Assembly: GCA_964352785.1 (NCBI GenBank)
Contig: CAYGTI010000006.1
Location: forward strand, 93,308 to 157,307
Direction of reading: 5' to 3'
DNA length: 64,000 nt
Origin: JACOMS01 sp964352785
GTDB taxonomy: Bacteria > Pseudomonadota > Alphaproteobacteria > Caulobacterales > Maricaulaceae
Made by a program: the position numbers and the translations under genes
Notes under the pieces: model-generated
Database searches by the model: none
Seen by the model: only the letters and a program-made list of their open reading frames with translations
What the model was told of the DNA's origin: nothing
Shown: piece after piece, positions 1-8,640 of the stretch
Layout of the letters: every line of letters starts with the position of its first letter
Position numbering within the stretch: position 1 is the stretch's first letter

Positions 1-253
1 CCTCCGTTGGTTCGGGCGGGGCGAATTTCCATTCCATAAAGTTCGGGGTGAGGCGCTCGTCCGCAAGGATTGTTTTACAGAGATCATGGGATGTGACAAT
101 CCAAGCTTGCCACGGCTCATACCAGCCGAGGCGCTCTCTCGTGCCGGTGAATAAGCTGTGCACAACAGAGCGGTAATCGTCTAAATATTCTGGTGATTGT
201 GGCTTATATAGTGCTGTAAAATCTGAAGCATCAGTCGGTAACGTCGCGGTCAT
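1..253 (-). CDS. Probable cytochrome P450, N-terminal part (cut by window edge)
   Basis: I translated this by hand from an ATG at 253-251; 84 codons are visible before the window edge. The fragment has no signal peptide and contains a stretch around residues 50-66 (WIVTSHDLCKTILADERLT) that resembles the early P450 pattern 'W-V-T-(R/S)-(Y/H)-x-x-(V/C)-x-x-(V/I)-L-x-D-x-R'. The heme-binding cysteine loop lies beyond the edge, so the family call rests on that pattern alone. P450s often sit near steroid catabolic clusters (side-chain or ring hydroxylation), and one such cluster begins about 4 kb away, but uvrB lies between and no link is shown. Another family cannot be excluded. Confidence 0.45.
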   Translation of the reverse strand, partial: MTATLPTDASDFTALYKPQSPEYLDDYRSVVHSLFTGTRERLGWYEPWQAWIVTSHDLCKTILADERLTPNFMEWKFAPPEPTE

Positions 254-330
254 TAATAGCCCTCATTATTATATTCCATACAATGTAGCGGAAATTACTA
301 ATCGTGAACAGTGGCTCTGTTTTCGCCTTT

Positions 331-1143
331 TTATAAACTAGCTAAATATGACATTAGATGAAGCATATCAGTGTCTGTTTGAGCGCTAGACTGTTCATTT
401 ATTTCCATAAGTAATTCACATATTTTTTGATGTTTTGCAGCATTGTCGACTGTATTAGAAATGGGCGGATCAATTTCTTCTATTTCCCATTTTTCTATTG
501 CTGCCGGAAGGATTTCATCGAAAAGCTTTTTTCCACGCGCTAAATCCGGCTTATAATTAGGGCTGCGTGGTTGATCTATAAAGAATGCAGCAATCATTTG
601 TTCTTCTTTTTTTTGATACTCATCATCAAGTAAGGTATCCAGACGTTCGTATGGGCGACCAAAGAACTTTTGTGTACAGACATGCGGAGCCTTTATTTGT
701 AGTATTTCATACATTTCATTGGCAATTAAATTTTCATTACGCAAAGTTCTGGCGGAGGCTTCTTGCCTCTTCTCTTGAATAACTAAGTCTAAGTTTTGTC
801 TAAATATGTTGATCTCATCGCTAGAAATATTATTGTTGCGTAACATTTTATCAAGCGGATAAATAATGTCTTTATAGGCTTTAGGGTTTTCGCCTTTTAT
901 ATACTGCAAATAAGGGATGAATTCTGCTGCTTCATTCACTTCGGCGTGTGAAAAGCGTGGCAAATACATGTTTTTGTAAAGAGATGTCAGAACAAAGCTA
1001 CCCAGGACGACTAATCCACCGGAGAGGCCGAATGCTATGTTCCTGTGAGTTTGATTAGTTAAAAATTTTGATGCGAATGCGCCACCAACACCTGCCACAA
1101 GAGCTCCACCTAATGCAGCATATACTATTGAAGAGATATCCAT
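331..1143 (-). CDS. Unknown membrane-anchored protein
   Basis: 270 aa; I do not recognise the family. Two hydrophobic segments lie at the N-terminus: residues about 5-27, rich in Gly/Ala, and about 36-57. They are followed by a long charged, probably helical soluble part (residues about 65-270) with many Glu, Lys and Asn and no obvious catalytic motif. The layout suggests a bitopic or hairpin anchor with a cytoplasmic or periplasmic domain. The gene is clearly more A+T-rich than neighbouring uvrB, which suggests it may be an accessory gene. It stands alone, about 120 bp downstream of the uvrB stop in the same direction. Confidence 0.6.
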   Translation of the reverse strand: MDISSIVYAALGGALVAGVGGAFASKFLTNQTHRNIAFGLSGGLVVLGSFVLTSLYKNMYLPRFSHAEVNEAAEFIPYLQYIKGENPKAYKDIIYPLDKMLRNNNISSDEINIFRQNLDLVIQEKRQEASARTLRNENLIANEMYEILQIKAPHVCTQKFFGRPYERLDTLLDDEYQKKEEQMIAAFFIDQPRSPNYKPDLARGKKLFDEILPAAIEKWEIEEIDPPISNTVDNAAKHQKICELLMEINEQSSAQTDTDMLHLMSYLASL

Positions 1144-1265
1144 GACCGTTTTCCGCGTTAGAATTAACTATTAGAGTTATGTTAAGTCAGTTGTTTTGCT
1201 ATAAAACTTTAATCAACGTAACAAAACTTTTAAACACAATGCGCGCAATTAGGTGAGTATGATTC

Positions 1266-3455
1266 TTACTCCCCTTGCAATTTTTTCAATTCATCGCGTA
1301 ATCTCGCTGCCTCCTCAAACTCCAAGTTCTCTGCGGCGAGGAACATGCGTTTTTCGAGGTCGGCGAGGACGGCGGAGAGGTTCGCGCCGTAGCCTTCGGT
1401 CATGACGCCACGTTCCGGTTTGCCGCTTTTGCCGACGCGGGTTTTGTGCTGGAAGGCCTTTTGTCCGGGCTCGGCGACTTCGAGCGCTGACTTTTTAAGC
1501 TGTCCGGACGGGGTATAGCGGGCGGCGTCAGCTTTGATTTTATCCGCGTTTTCCGTATCGCCAACAATATCGACAACGCCGCGCGCGACAGTGGTCGGCG
1601 TGATGCCGTGCTTTTCATTATGCGCAATTTGGCGCGTGCGCCGCCGGTCTGTTTCGTCCATGGCGCGCTGCATCGAGCCTGTCATTTTATCGGCATACAG
1701 AACAACGCGGGCATTGGCGTTTCGGGCCGCGCGCCCAATCGTCTGCACGAGAGACGTTTCAGAGCGTAGAAACCCCTCTTTGTCGGCGTCAAGTATTCCG
1801 ACGAACGCACATTCCGGTATATCCAAACCTTCGCGCAAAAGGTTGATTCCAATCAGAACATCGAACACGCCCATGCGCAAATCGCGGATAATTTCGATCC
1901 GCTCCAGCGTATCAATATCGCTGTGCATATAGCGCACACGAATGCCTTGATCGTGCATATATTCGGTTAGATCTTCGGACATTTTCTTCGTTAGCGTGGT
2001 CACAAGAGAGCGGAAACCCGCCTTGGCCACGCGCTGCACCTCATCGATGACGTCGTCTACTTGGCTCGCGCCGTTAAGCGAGACAGGCCGGACTTCGACG
2101 GGCGGATCAATCAGGCCCGTGGGACGAATGACTTGCTCGGTGAAGACGCCGCCTGTTTTTTCCATCTCCCATTTTCCGGGGGTAGCCGAGACATGCACCG
2201 TTTGGGGACGCATCGCTTCCCATTCCTCAAATTTAAGCGGACGGTTATCAACGCAGGACGGCAGACGGAAGCCGTGCTGCCAAAGAGTGCCTTTACGGTT
2301 AGCATCACCCTTGCTCATCGCGCCGATTTGCGAAACCGAGACATGGCTTTCATCCATAAACAGAAGTGCATTTTCAGGTAAGTATTCGAACAGAGTCGGC
2401 GGCGGCTCTCCGGGCGCGCGGCCCGTGAGATAGCGTGAATAGTTCTCAATGCCGGTGCAAAACCCTTGCGCGGCCATCATTTCAAGATCAAATTCCGTGC
2501 GCTGCGCAAGGCGCTGGGCTTCGAGTAGCTTTTGTTCCTTTTCATACCGGGTTAGGCACTGATGGAGTTCTTGTTTGATGCCTCTGATCGCGCTCTGGAT
2601 TGTCGGGCGCGGCGTCACATAATGTGAGTTAGCATAGACACGTACATTTTCGAGCGCTTGAACGGTTTTGCCTGTTAACGGATCAAAGGCTGTGATGCTG
2701 TCAATTTCATCGCCAAAAAAGTCAATCCGCCAAGCCGTATCATCATAGTGAGCCGGAAAGACTTCGACTGTGTCGCCCCGCACGCGAAACGTTCCGCGCG
2801 TAAACGCCAAATCATTCCTGCTATATTGTAGCTCGACAAGTTGCGCCATGAGCGCGCGCGAGTCGACCTGTTGACCTTTGACCAAGTCGACCGTCATAGC
2901 CGTGTAGGTTTCGACCGACCCGATACCATAAATACAGGAGACGGAGGCCACAATGATACAGTCATCTCGCTCCAAAATAGCTCGCGTCGCGGCATGGCGC
3001 ATGCGGTCGATTTGCTCGTTTACGGACGAGTCTTTTTCAATGAATGTATCCGTACGTGGTACATAGGCTTCGGGTTGGTAATAGTCATAATATGATACGA
3101 AATATTCAACGGCATTATATGGAAAAAAGCTCTTAAACTCACCGTAAAGCTGCGCCGCGAGTGTTTTATTGGGCGCCATGATGAGCGCCGGGCGCTGCGT
3201 TTGCTCTATGATTTTTGCCATTGTGAAGGTCTTGCCTGACCCGGTGACACCGAGGAGTACTTGGTCGCGTTCTCTGTCCTCAATACCGTCGCAAAGCTCT
3301 TTGATCGCATTGGGTTGATCGCCTTTGGGCTCAAACTCCGACACAAGGCGGAACGTTTTCCCGCCTTCGGATTTTTCTGGGCGGGCAGGGCGGTGCGGTG
3401 TCCACGCCATGGGGGCTTCACGGACTTCGGTTTTGGCTGAACTTGGCATGGTCAT
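1266..3455 (-). CDS. uvrB: Excinuclease ABC subunit B (UvrB)
   Basis: 729 aa, slightly longer than typical UvrB because of an extra N-terminal stretch of about 35 residues. UvrB is the DNA-loading, damage-verifying helicase-like subunit of UvrABC nucleotide excision repair. Visible motifs are Walker A GVTGSGKT (residues 69-76), the beta-hairpin region with YYDYYQPEAYVP, the DEAD-like FMDESHVS, helicase motif VI QTIGRAARN, and a C-terminal UVR domain (about 692-726, EFEEAARLRDEL) that contacts UvrC. It is transcribed alone, divergently from the Tad-like gene at 3632. It is an ordinary housekeeping gene, useful as an anchor for taxonomy. The start could lie some codons downstream, since the extension is low in conserved residues. 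Confidence 0.97.
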   Translation of the reverse strand: MTMPSSAKTEVREAPMAWTPHRPARPEKSEGGKTFRLVSEFEPKGDQPNAIKELCDGIEDRERDQVLLGVTGSGKTFTMAKIIEQTQRPALIMAPNKTLAAQLYGEFKSFFPYNAVEYFVSYYDYYQPEAYVPRTDTFIEKDSSVNEQIDRMRHAATRAILERDDCIIVASVSCIYGIGSVETYTAMTVDLVKGQQVDSRALMAQLVELQYSRNDLAFTRGTFRVRGDTVEVFPAHYDDTAWRIDFFGDEIDSITAFDPLTGKTVQALENVRVYANSHYVTPRPTIQSAIRGIKQELHQCLTRYEKEQKLLEAQRLAQRTEFDLEMMAAQGFCTGIENYSRYLTGRAPGEPPPTLFEYLPENALLFMDESHVSVSQIGAMSKGDANRKGTLWQHGFRLPSCVDNRPLKFEEWEAMRPQTVHVSATPGKWEMEKTGGVFTEQVIRPTGLIDPPVEVRPVSLNGASQVDDVIDEVQRVAKAGFRSLVTTLTKKMSEDLTEYMHDQGIRVRYMHSDIDTLERIEIIRDLRMGVFDVLIGINLLREGLDIPECAFVGILDADKEGFLRSETSLVQTIGRAARNANARVVLYADKMTGSMQRAMDETDRRRTRQIAHNEKHGITPTTVARGVVDIVGDTENADKIKADAARYTPSGQLKKSALEVAEPGQKAFQHKTRVGKSGKPERGVMTEGYGANLSAVLADLEKRMFLAAENLEFEEAARLRDELKKLQGE

Positions 3456-3631
3456 AAGTTAAGCACAGCAGGGCGGAATGCAAGTGCGAGCGGCCTCGAA
3501 ACATGGGTGTGGGCCATCGAAAATGTCCTTATCTGGCGTTCAAGAATTTATGATCTTGTTAAACGTATCTCTCAACCGAGATTTCAGAAGTTTTTGATAG
3601 GCTTCATATGTTGCCCAAGGAGTGAGCACCT

Positions 3632-4045
3632 ATGATGATGAGAGACCTCAAGGATAAAATCACCGCCTATAAGATGAACGTGTCAGGGCAGGTTTTTCTT
3701 TGGACAAGTCTCGCGGCGTTCCCCTTGGCTCTCGGATCAGGTATGGTTGCTGACATGCGTACAGCCGATATCCAAAGCCGTCATCTGGAAGTGGCACTCA
3801 TCGCGACTTCTAAGGTCGTCGCCGCGCAAACGGATATGACGCCGACTGAAAAACTTGATTATGCGGATATCATGTTTGAGCATCATTACCGCGGCGCGCT
3901 GGAGATTGACCTCGACGTTGCCGTCTTGAATGACCGGATTGAGCTGAGCGGCACGGGCTATATTGTCCCAACGGCGCGCAGGGCCTTTGGGGCAAAGACG
4001 GCTAACATCACGCAAACTGCCGCAACCCGATATGAGGATATTTAA
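3632..4045 (+). CDS. Small Tad/Flp-pilus-like (TadE/TadG type) membrane protein
   Basis: 137 aa. One hydrophobic segment (residues about 17-38, FLWTSLAAFPLALGSGMVAD) follows a short basic N-terminus. It is then followed by an extracytoplasmic part with the 'D-M-R-T-A-D-I-Q-S-R' pattern seen after the membrane segment in TadE/TadG pseudopilin-like proteins ('GxAxDxxR...LQxAxDAAALAA'). It is shorter than TadG and has no von Willebrand domain. AAGGAG at 3617-3622 lies 9 bases before the first of two adjacent ATGs and supports this start. No other pilus genes are nearby, so this is an orphan. The family assignment is an inference from the membrane segment and its flank. Confidence 0.5.
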   Translation: MMMRDLKDKITAYKMNVSGQVFLWTSLAAFPLALGSGMVADMRTADIQSRHLEVALIATSKVVAAQTDMTPTEKLDYADIMFEHHYRGALEIDLDVAVLNDRIELSGTGYIVPTARRAFGAKTANITQTAATRYEDI

Positions 4046-4060
4046 GCGTTTCGTATAATC

Positions 4061-4897
4061 TTATCCAAACAAACGCCGCCGCTCCGTGAGGGCGGCTTTC
4101 ATCCCTTTGTCGCGCACGAGTTTAAAAAAGGCCAAGAATGTCGGGCTTTGATGAAAGTCGGCATCCAGGTCAGACGCTTGGTGTGTTGACTTTGCGATAT
4201 TCATATTATCGTAAAAGTTATTCGTCGCTTGTTTCAGGATCATCAAATGATTGACGGGCGTTTTAGCAATATCCGCCGCCAAGTTTTCGACGTAAGTGTC
4301 CAGAGTCTCAGGGGACGTCACGGCGTTAATCAAGCCGAGTTTTTCCGCTTCAAAGGCATTCATAGACCGCGCTGTGTAGAGCATTTCTTTGGTTTTGCGC
4401 ATGCCAATGGTCAGGGGCCAGAAGAAAACCGTCGGCGGAATACCAAGATCGCGTCCCGCCGGGTGGCCGAAGCTGGCTTTATCGCTGGCGACAACAAGGT
4501 CAGAGACCGCCAGCAACTCACCTGCGCCAGAGAGACATGCGCCGTGCACAGAGACAATGATAGGCTTGGGGAAACGCCACATATCGAGCCAGTAATCAAG
4601 CAGAGCTTTGATATCTTTCTTGTCAGTGTCGTAATCAACACCGCCGGGATGATTGGCCGGATATTGCGAGGTGACCCAGTTCTCTTCATTCAAATCATAG
4701 CCCGCGCAAAACGCGCGTCCCGTGCTTTTGATCACAACAACAGAGACATCATCACGGGCGGCAGCATCATCCAATGAAGATTTCAATTCGGCGAGTAATT
4801 TTGGCGTCAGCGCATTAAGCTTCTCGGGCCTGTTAAGTGTGAGCGTAAGGATTTTATCAGTGATATCCGTCAGGATAGTATCATAAGGTTTAGTCAT
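4061..4897 (-). CDS. Enoyl-CoA hydratase/isomerase (crotonase) family protein
   Basis: 278 aa crotonase. Visible are the N-terminal LTLNRPEKLNALT, the first oxyanion block GRAFCAGYDLNEE (about 60-72) and the second oxyanion block SVHGACLSGAGELLAVSD (about 117-134). The block that usually carries the acidic catalytic residues reads HPAGRDLGIPP here, so the exact reaction cannot be read from the sequence. It is the last gene of the leftward steroid-associated operon: its first 8 bases overlap the end of purT, which implies translational coupling. A role in hydrating or hydrolysing a CoA intermediate of steroid breakdown is inferred from the neighbourhood only. Confidence 0.85.
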   Translation of the reverse strand: MTKPYDTILTDITDKILTLTLNRPEKLNALTPKLLAELKSSLDDAAARDDVSVVVIKSTGRAFCAGYDLNEENWVTSQYPANHPGGVDYDTDKKDIKALLDYWLDMWRFPKPIIVSVHGACLSGAGELLAVSDLVVASDKASFGHPAGRDLGIPPTVFFWPLTIGMRKTKEMLYTARSMNAFEAEKLGLINAVTSPETLDTYVENLAADIAKTPVNHLMILKQATNNFYDNMNIAKSTHQASDLDADFHQSPTFLAFFKLVRDKGMKAALTERRRLFG

Positions 4898-6074
4898 ATT
4901 TTATGTCCACAGATGCGCTCGCGCGGGCGGCCTTGGCGCGGGCGTCTTTAAGGGTGTCAGCGCGGGCCAGCGTCACGCCTAAACGGCGGGAGCCGTCAAT
5001 GGAGGGTTTGCCGAACAAACGGATGTGCGTATCAGGCTCTAACAGCGCCAGATCGACATTTTCGAATATAATATTATCAGATGTGCCGTGCCCTAAAATA
5101 ACACATGATGCAGCAGGCCCAAATTGACGGATTGACGGTATGGGCAAGCCTAAAATAGCGCGGGCATGCAAGGCAAATTCCGATAAATCCTGAGAGATGA
5201 GCGTCACCAGACCCGTATCGTGGGGGCGAGGGGAAACTTCGGAAAAAATAACCTCATCACTTTTGACAAACAATTCCACGCCAAAAAGGCCATACCCGCC
5301 GAGTGCGTCAGTTACGCTCTTGGCCATGTCCTGCGCTGCCTGTAAGGCGCGCGGCGTCATCGGGTGGGGCTGCCAGCTTTCTTGGTAATCGCCGCCCTCT
5401 TGGCGGTGCCCTATGGGCGCGCAAAAATCTGTTCCGCCTGTGTGGCGCACTGTCAGTAGGGTGATTTCATAATCAAAATCGACAAATCCTTCGACGATGA
5501 CGCGCGAGGGTCCGGCGCGGCCTCCGTCTTGTGAGTATTGCCATACGCGTGAAATATCGGAGTCTTTTTTGGCCATGCTCTGGCCCTTGCCGGAGGAGGA
5601 CATAACGGGTTTTACGACGCAGGGCAGACCAATATCGGCCATCGCGGCGCGGCACTCGGCCTCTGTATCGGCAAATCTGTAAGGCGATGTTGTTAGGAAT
5701 AACTCCTCTGCCGCGAGGCGTCTTATGCCTTCACGGTTCATGGTGAGCTGCGTGGCCCGCGCTGTCGGGACAATCTGAAAGCCCTCATTTTCAAGGTCTG
5801 CTAGGGTATCTGTTGCGATAGCTTCGATTTCAGGGACGATTAAATCAGGCTTTTCGCGCTCGGCAATGGCGCGCAATGCCGCGCCGTCAAGCATATCAAT
5901 CACATAGGATGTGTGCGCGACGTGCATGGCGGGCGCATTGGCGTATCGGTCAACGGCGATCACCTGAACGCCGAGGCGCTGTAATTCTATGACCACTTCT
6001 TTCCCGAGTTCTCCGCAGCCGCACATCATGACTTTGGTAGCGCCGGGGCTTAGCGCTGTGCCTAATGTTGTCAT
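4890..6074 (-). CDS. purT: Formate-dependent phosphoribosylglycinamide formyltransferase (PurT)
   Basis: 394 aa, the normal length. PurT is an ATP-grasp enzyme that makes formyl-GAR from GAR, formate and ATP in purine synthesis. The N-terminal block KVMMCGCGELGKEV (about 14-27), the NREGIRRLAAEEL block, the ATP-grasp VVKPVMSSSGKGQS (about 153-166) and the late ligands EVSPRPHDTG (about 278-287) all match PurT rather than PurK or another ATP-grasp carboxylase. The gene overlaps the MFS gene upstream by 4 bp (ATGA) and the crotonase downstream by 8 bp, so it is embedded in a catabolic operon. This is unusual for a purine gene; it may recycle formate, but that is speculation. Confidence 0.93.
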   Translation of the reverse strand: MTTLGTALSPGATKVMMCGCGELGKEVVIELQRLGVQVIAVDRYANAPAMHVAHTSYVIDMLDGAALRAIAEREKPDLIVPEIEAIATDTLADLENEGFQIVPTARATQLTMNREGIRRLAAEELFLTTSPYRFADTEAECRAAMADIGLPCVVKPVMSSSGKGQSMAKKDSDISRVWQYSQDGGRAGPSRVIVEGFVDFDYEITLLTVRHTGGTDFCAPIGHRQEGGDYQESWQPHPMTPRALQAAQDMAKSVTDALGGYGLFGVELFVKSDEVIFSEVSPRPHDTGLVTLISQDLSEFALHARAILGLPIPSIRQFGPAASCVILGHGTSDNIIFENVDLALLEPDTHIRLFGKPSIDGSRRLGVTLARADTLKDARAKAARASASVDIKYD

Positions 6075-7288
6075 GAACTCTCCGGCGGTAACTTAGGCGC
6101 GCGGATAAGCGCAATGAATATTGCGGATAGTATGACTTGCGGAATGAAAATCTTAAAAGCCAGATCGTAATTTCCTGTCATATCAAATGTACGCCCTGCA
6201 ATGGTGATTGAGATCAGCATCAAAGGCACAGTGATGAGGTTCATCGCGCCGATAACGCGCGCGAAGTTTTTGCGTCCAAAACTGTCCGCCGTCAGCGTTG
6301 TCCAGACTGGATAAACGCCGCCAATCGCCAGTCCGACGAAACCTGCCACGATCATTAATTGCATATAGGTCGGCGTTAAAAGCACAGCAATGAGGAATAT
6401 AATGTTCGAAACGCAAACAAGGGCAAACAACAAACGTTTATCCCAGCGCTCGGCCAGCCAACCGACAACAAGTTTGCCCGCAATCGCCGAGCTTGTCATA
6501 ACGGTCATCAAAAGCCCCGCTTGGCTTTTAGTGAATCCAAGGCCTTCTCCGTAAGGAATGAGGGAAATAAGAAGCGCTTGGTCACTCCCTAAAAGCAAAC
6601 CCGCGCCCAAAGCAATCAGCCAAAAATTACGGTTTTTAAGGTAGTTGACCTTTTCTTCAACGGTCGAGCTATCCTCCAAAGGTTGGGCGTCGCCGTCAGG
6701 GTGTTGTCCGATATCCTCAGGGCGGCTTTGAATGAACCGCCAAGATATAAGGATGACCAAAGCCGGAATCACAATCGCCATAATAAACGTGGCTTGCCGC
6801 CAGCCAAAACGCTCTATCAACACCGCAACCAACGGCACAATCAAAGCGCCGCCCGCCGAGGTTGCAATGGCCGCAATGCCGAGCGCTCGTCCGCGCATTC
6901 GCGTGAACCAGCGCGCGGCGAGGGCGTTTGCAAGGAAAGGCCCGGCTGCCGTAAATCCAAATCCCATAGGGATAAATATGGCCAGTAGCAATATAGCCGG
7001 GTGATTGGCGGTTCCGATCAAAAAGTAACCTAGGCCGTAAGCTATACCGCCCAAAATCGCGAACATTTTTGCCGAGTATTTTTCAAGACAGCGCCCGACG
7101 AAAACAGCCCAAATCATCATGCTGATATAAAGCGTGACAATGCCGAGGTTGACCTGCTCCCGGCTAATGCCGAACTCTTCCTCGATGGGCGTGACAAACA
7201 GGCCAAACGCGTAAATCGCGGCCCCGGCGACGAGCATCGCGTTGACAAAGCCGCCGCCTAACACGGACCATCCTTTAAATTTTGTCAT
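6071..7288 (-). CDS. MFS transporter, probably for a steroid or organic acid
   Basis: 405 aa with about 12 hydrophobic segments, typical of a major facilitator permease. The first segment is AMLVAGAAIYAFGLFVTPI, and the loop between helices 2 and 3 has FVGRCLEKYSAKMFAILGG, a degenerate form of the MFS G-x-x-x-D-(K/R)-x-G-(K/R) signature. The second half begins after a hydrophilic loop near residue 200 (DGDAQPLEDSSTVEEK). It resembles the oxalate/formate- and monocarboxylate-type MFS group. The gene overlaps the SnoaL-like gene upstream by 14 bp and purT downstream by 4 bp. Position in the steroid operon suggests uptake of a steroid or release of a degradation acid; the substrate is not readable from sequence. 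Confidence 0.85.
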   Translation of the reverse strand: MTKFKGWSVLGGGFVNAMLVAGAAIYAFGLFVTPIEEEFGISREQVNLGIVTLYISMMIWAVFVGRCLEKYSAKMFAILGGIAYGLGYFLIGTANHPAILLLAIFIPMGFGFTAAGPFLANALAARWFTRMRGRALGIAAIATSAGGALIVPLVAVLIERFGWRQATFIMAIVIPALVILISWRFIQSRPEDIGQHPDGDAQPLEDSSTVEEKVNYLKNRNFWLIALGAGLLLGSDQALLISLIPYGEGLGFTKSQAGLLMTVMTSSAIAGKLVVGWLAERWDKRLLFALVCVSNIIFLIAVLLTPTYMQLMIVAGFVGLAIGGVYPVWTTLTADSFGRKNFARVIGAMNLITVPLMLISITIAGRTFDMTGNYDLAFKIFIPQVILSAIFIALIRAPKLPPESS

Positions 7289-7769
7289 ATAAAAGTGCCT
7301 CCTTCAAAAGTTTCTGCGCAGCGGGTTCTCCCATGACTCGGGATTCCCGCCGGGCGATTTTCCACGCACCGCCATCTTGCTTCATGTGCCAGTGATTAAA
7401 GGCGAGCCGCATAAGATAAGGCGCCCCGTTCTTAGTATGATAAACACGGGAGTAACCTGTCACAGCGGCTTCGTTGCCGCTTAGTTCCACCACCAACGAC
7501 CCGACCGTGTGCGCGCAATTAGGAAGAAGCGACTGGTGCATATCGGATGATAGCATATGCCGGATTGCGCTGTGCCCGCGAAGCTCCAAATCCGCCGATG
7601 CCGCGCCGCGCCCGGCATGAGGATCGCTCACGATGTAAAGCGCATCCTCTGTGTGGCAGGACAAGGCGGTTTTTATATCCCCGCAATCAGCCGCCAGACC
7701 GTAAAGCGCGATCACATTGCGTATTGCGAGCTCAGCTTCAACGCGGGATAAGCGGTCTTCGGTGCTCAT
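7275..7769 (-). CDS. SnoaL-like / NTF2-fold protein, possible steroid dehydratase or isomerase
   Basis: 164 aa. The N-terminal helix pattern IRNVIALYGLAADCGD followed by the acidic ED-ALYIVSD region, and the late strands VTGYSRVYHTK and WKIARRESRVMGE, fit the SnoaL_4 (NTF2-like) fold of about 130-160 residues. This fold includes cyclases, dehydratases such as BaiE of bile-acid 7-dehydroxylation, and isomerases, as well as non-catalytic relatives. The stop codon of the SDR overlaps its start by 4 bp and its end overlaps the MFS gene, so it is part of the operon. A dehydratase acting on a hydroxysteroid is a reasonable guess from context, but no catalytic residues were verified. Confidence 0.7.
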   Translation of the reverse strand: MSTEDRLSRVEAELAIRNVIALYGLAADCGDIKTALSCHTEDALYIVSDPHAGRGAASADLELRGHSAIRHMLSSDMHQSLLPNCAHTVGSLVVELSGNEAAVTGYSRVYHTKNGAPYLMRLAFNHWHMKQDGGAWKIARRESRVMGEPAAQKLLKEALLYDKI

Positions 7770-8533
7770 CCTAGTTGATGAGCTTCTTGGGCGATTTTTA
7801 AGAAACTTGGCGGCTCACCCCCGCCAAAAACCTCAAGGCATGCGCCCGATACATAACTATTGCTCTGATTTGCTAAAAAGAGACACGCATTGGCAATATC
7901 GGCTGGCGTTCCCATGCGTTTCATAGGTAGAGCGTTTGCGAGGTGCGCCATGCCTTTCTCGCCGCCGTAATGATCTGCGGACGCCTCGGTTTTAACAAGG
8001 CCAACGATGATAGCATTGACGCGTACATCAGGGGCCCATTCCATGGCAAGTGACGTCGTCACATTGAGAAGCCCGGCCTTGGCCGCGCCGTAAGCCACGC
8101 TACCGGGGGATGAGCGCGTGGCTGAAACGCTGGAAATATTGATGATGCAGCCGTTCGTGTTTTTGAGTGCCGGGTAGGCGGCTTGTGACAGATATATTGG
8201 CGCCAGCAAGTTAAGTTTGATAACGGATTCAGTCAGGCGCGGGCTGGCATCCTTTGAGGCCACGGGCGGCCCCCCGCCTGCATTGTTGATCAACACATCC
8301 AGACGCCCGGTTTTTTCGAGAGCAAACTCTACAAGTTTCTGACTTGCCCCTGCGTCTCGAATATCCAAAGATATAAAATGCACATGAGCCGCGTGGGCCT
8401 CGTCAATGGCAGCAGGCTCGCGGCGGCCGCATATAATCACGTGCGCGCCCCGTTTGGCGAAAGCCAGCGTCATGCCGCGTCCAATTCCACGTCCGCCGCC
8501 CGTGACAATGATTGTTTTGCCGTCAAAGCTCAT
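7766..8533 (-). CDS. Short-chain dehydrogenase/reductase (SDR), steroid operon
   Basis: 255 aa classical SDR. The cofactor-binding TGGGRGIGRG (about 12-21), NNAGG (about 88-92), catalytic Ser in INISSVSA, and Y-x-x-x-K in VAYGAAKAG are all present. The C-terminus ends with the YVSGACLEVFGGGEPP block common in actinobacterial and proteobacterial steroid-cluster SDRs. It is the first gene of the leftward operon, facing fadD3 across 107 bp that contain two copies of the candidate operator. A hydroxysteroid or hydroxyacyl-CoA dehydrogenase role is likely, but the oxidised position is unknown. No strong ribosome binding site is visible before its ATG. Confidence 0.88.
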   Translation of the reverse strand: MSFDGKTIIVTGGGRGIGRGMTLAFAKRGAHVIICGRREPAAIDEAHAAHVHFISLDIRDAGASQKLVEFALEKTGRLDVLINNAGGGPPVASKDASPRLTESVIKLNLLAPIYLSQAAYPALKNTNGCIINISSVSATRSSPGSVAYGAAKAGLLNVTTSLAMEWAPDVRVNAIIVGLVKTEASADHYGGEKGMAHLANALPMKRMGTPADIANACLFLANQSNSYVSGACLEVFGGGEPPSFLKIAQEAHQLG

Positions 8534-8566
8534 AAAATGCCCCAGAATGAGAACGCGTAAAAATAA

Positions 8567-8583
8567 GGCTCATATGTTGCGCA
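8567..8583 (+). promoter_or_regulatory. Candidate steroid-locus operator, site 1
   Basis: GGCTCATATGTTGCGCA, in the intergenic region between the leftward SDR operon and fadD3. Read on the opposite strand, site 3 before hsaA gives GGCTCATATTGCGTAAAA, i.e. the same half-elements GGCTCATAT and TGCGYA with a spacing two bases shorter. No regulator gene for it is recognised in the window. Confidence 0.5.
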
Positions 8584-8616
8584 AAATTACCCTTATGTAT
8601 AGGGGTTGGATGAAAA

Positions 8617-8633
8617 TGCGTAGTATTTGAGCC
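8617..8633 (-). promoter_or_regulatory. Candidate steroid-locus operator, site 2
   Basis: On the minus strand this reads GGCTCAAATACTACGCA and matches site 1 at 12 of 17 positions, in the opposite orientation, about 50 bp from it. It ends 7 bases before the fadD3 start codon, in the place of a normal ribosome binding site, so bound regulator could directly block fadD3 expression. Confidence 0.45.
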
Positions 8634-8640
8634 TATAATT

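Noticed and set aside
4229..4777. Open frame of 182 codons on the plus strand
   Set aside because: It lies opposite the crotonase gene and has no ribosome site or family resemblance; it is a shadow of the real gene.
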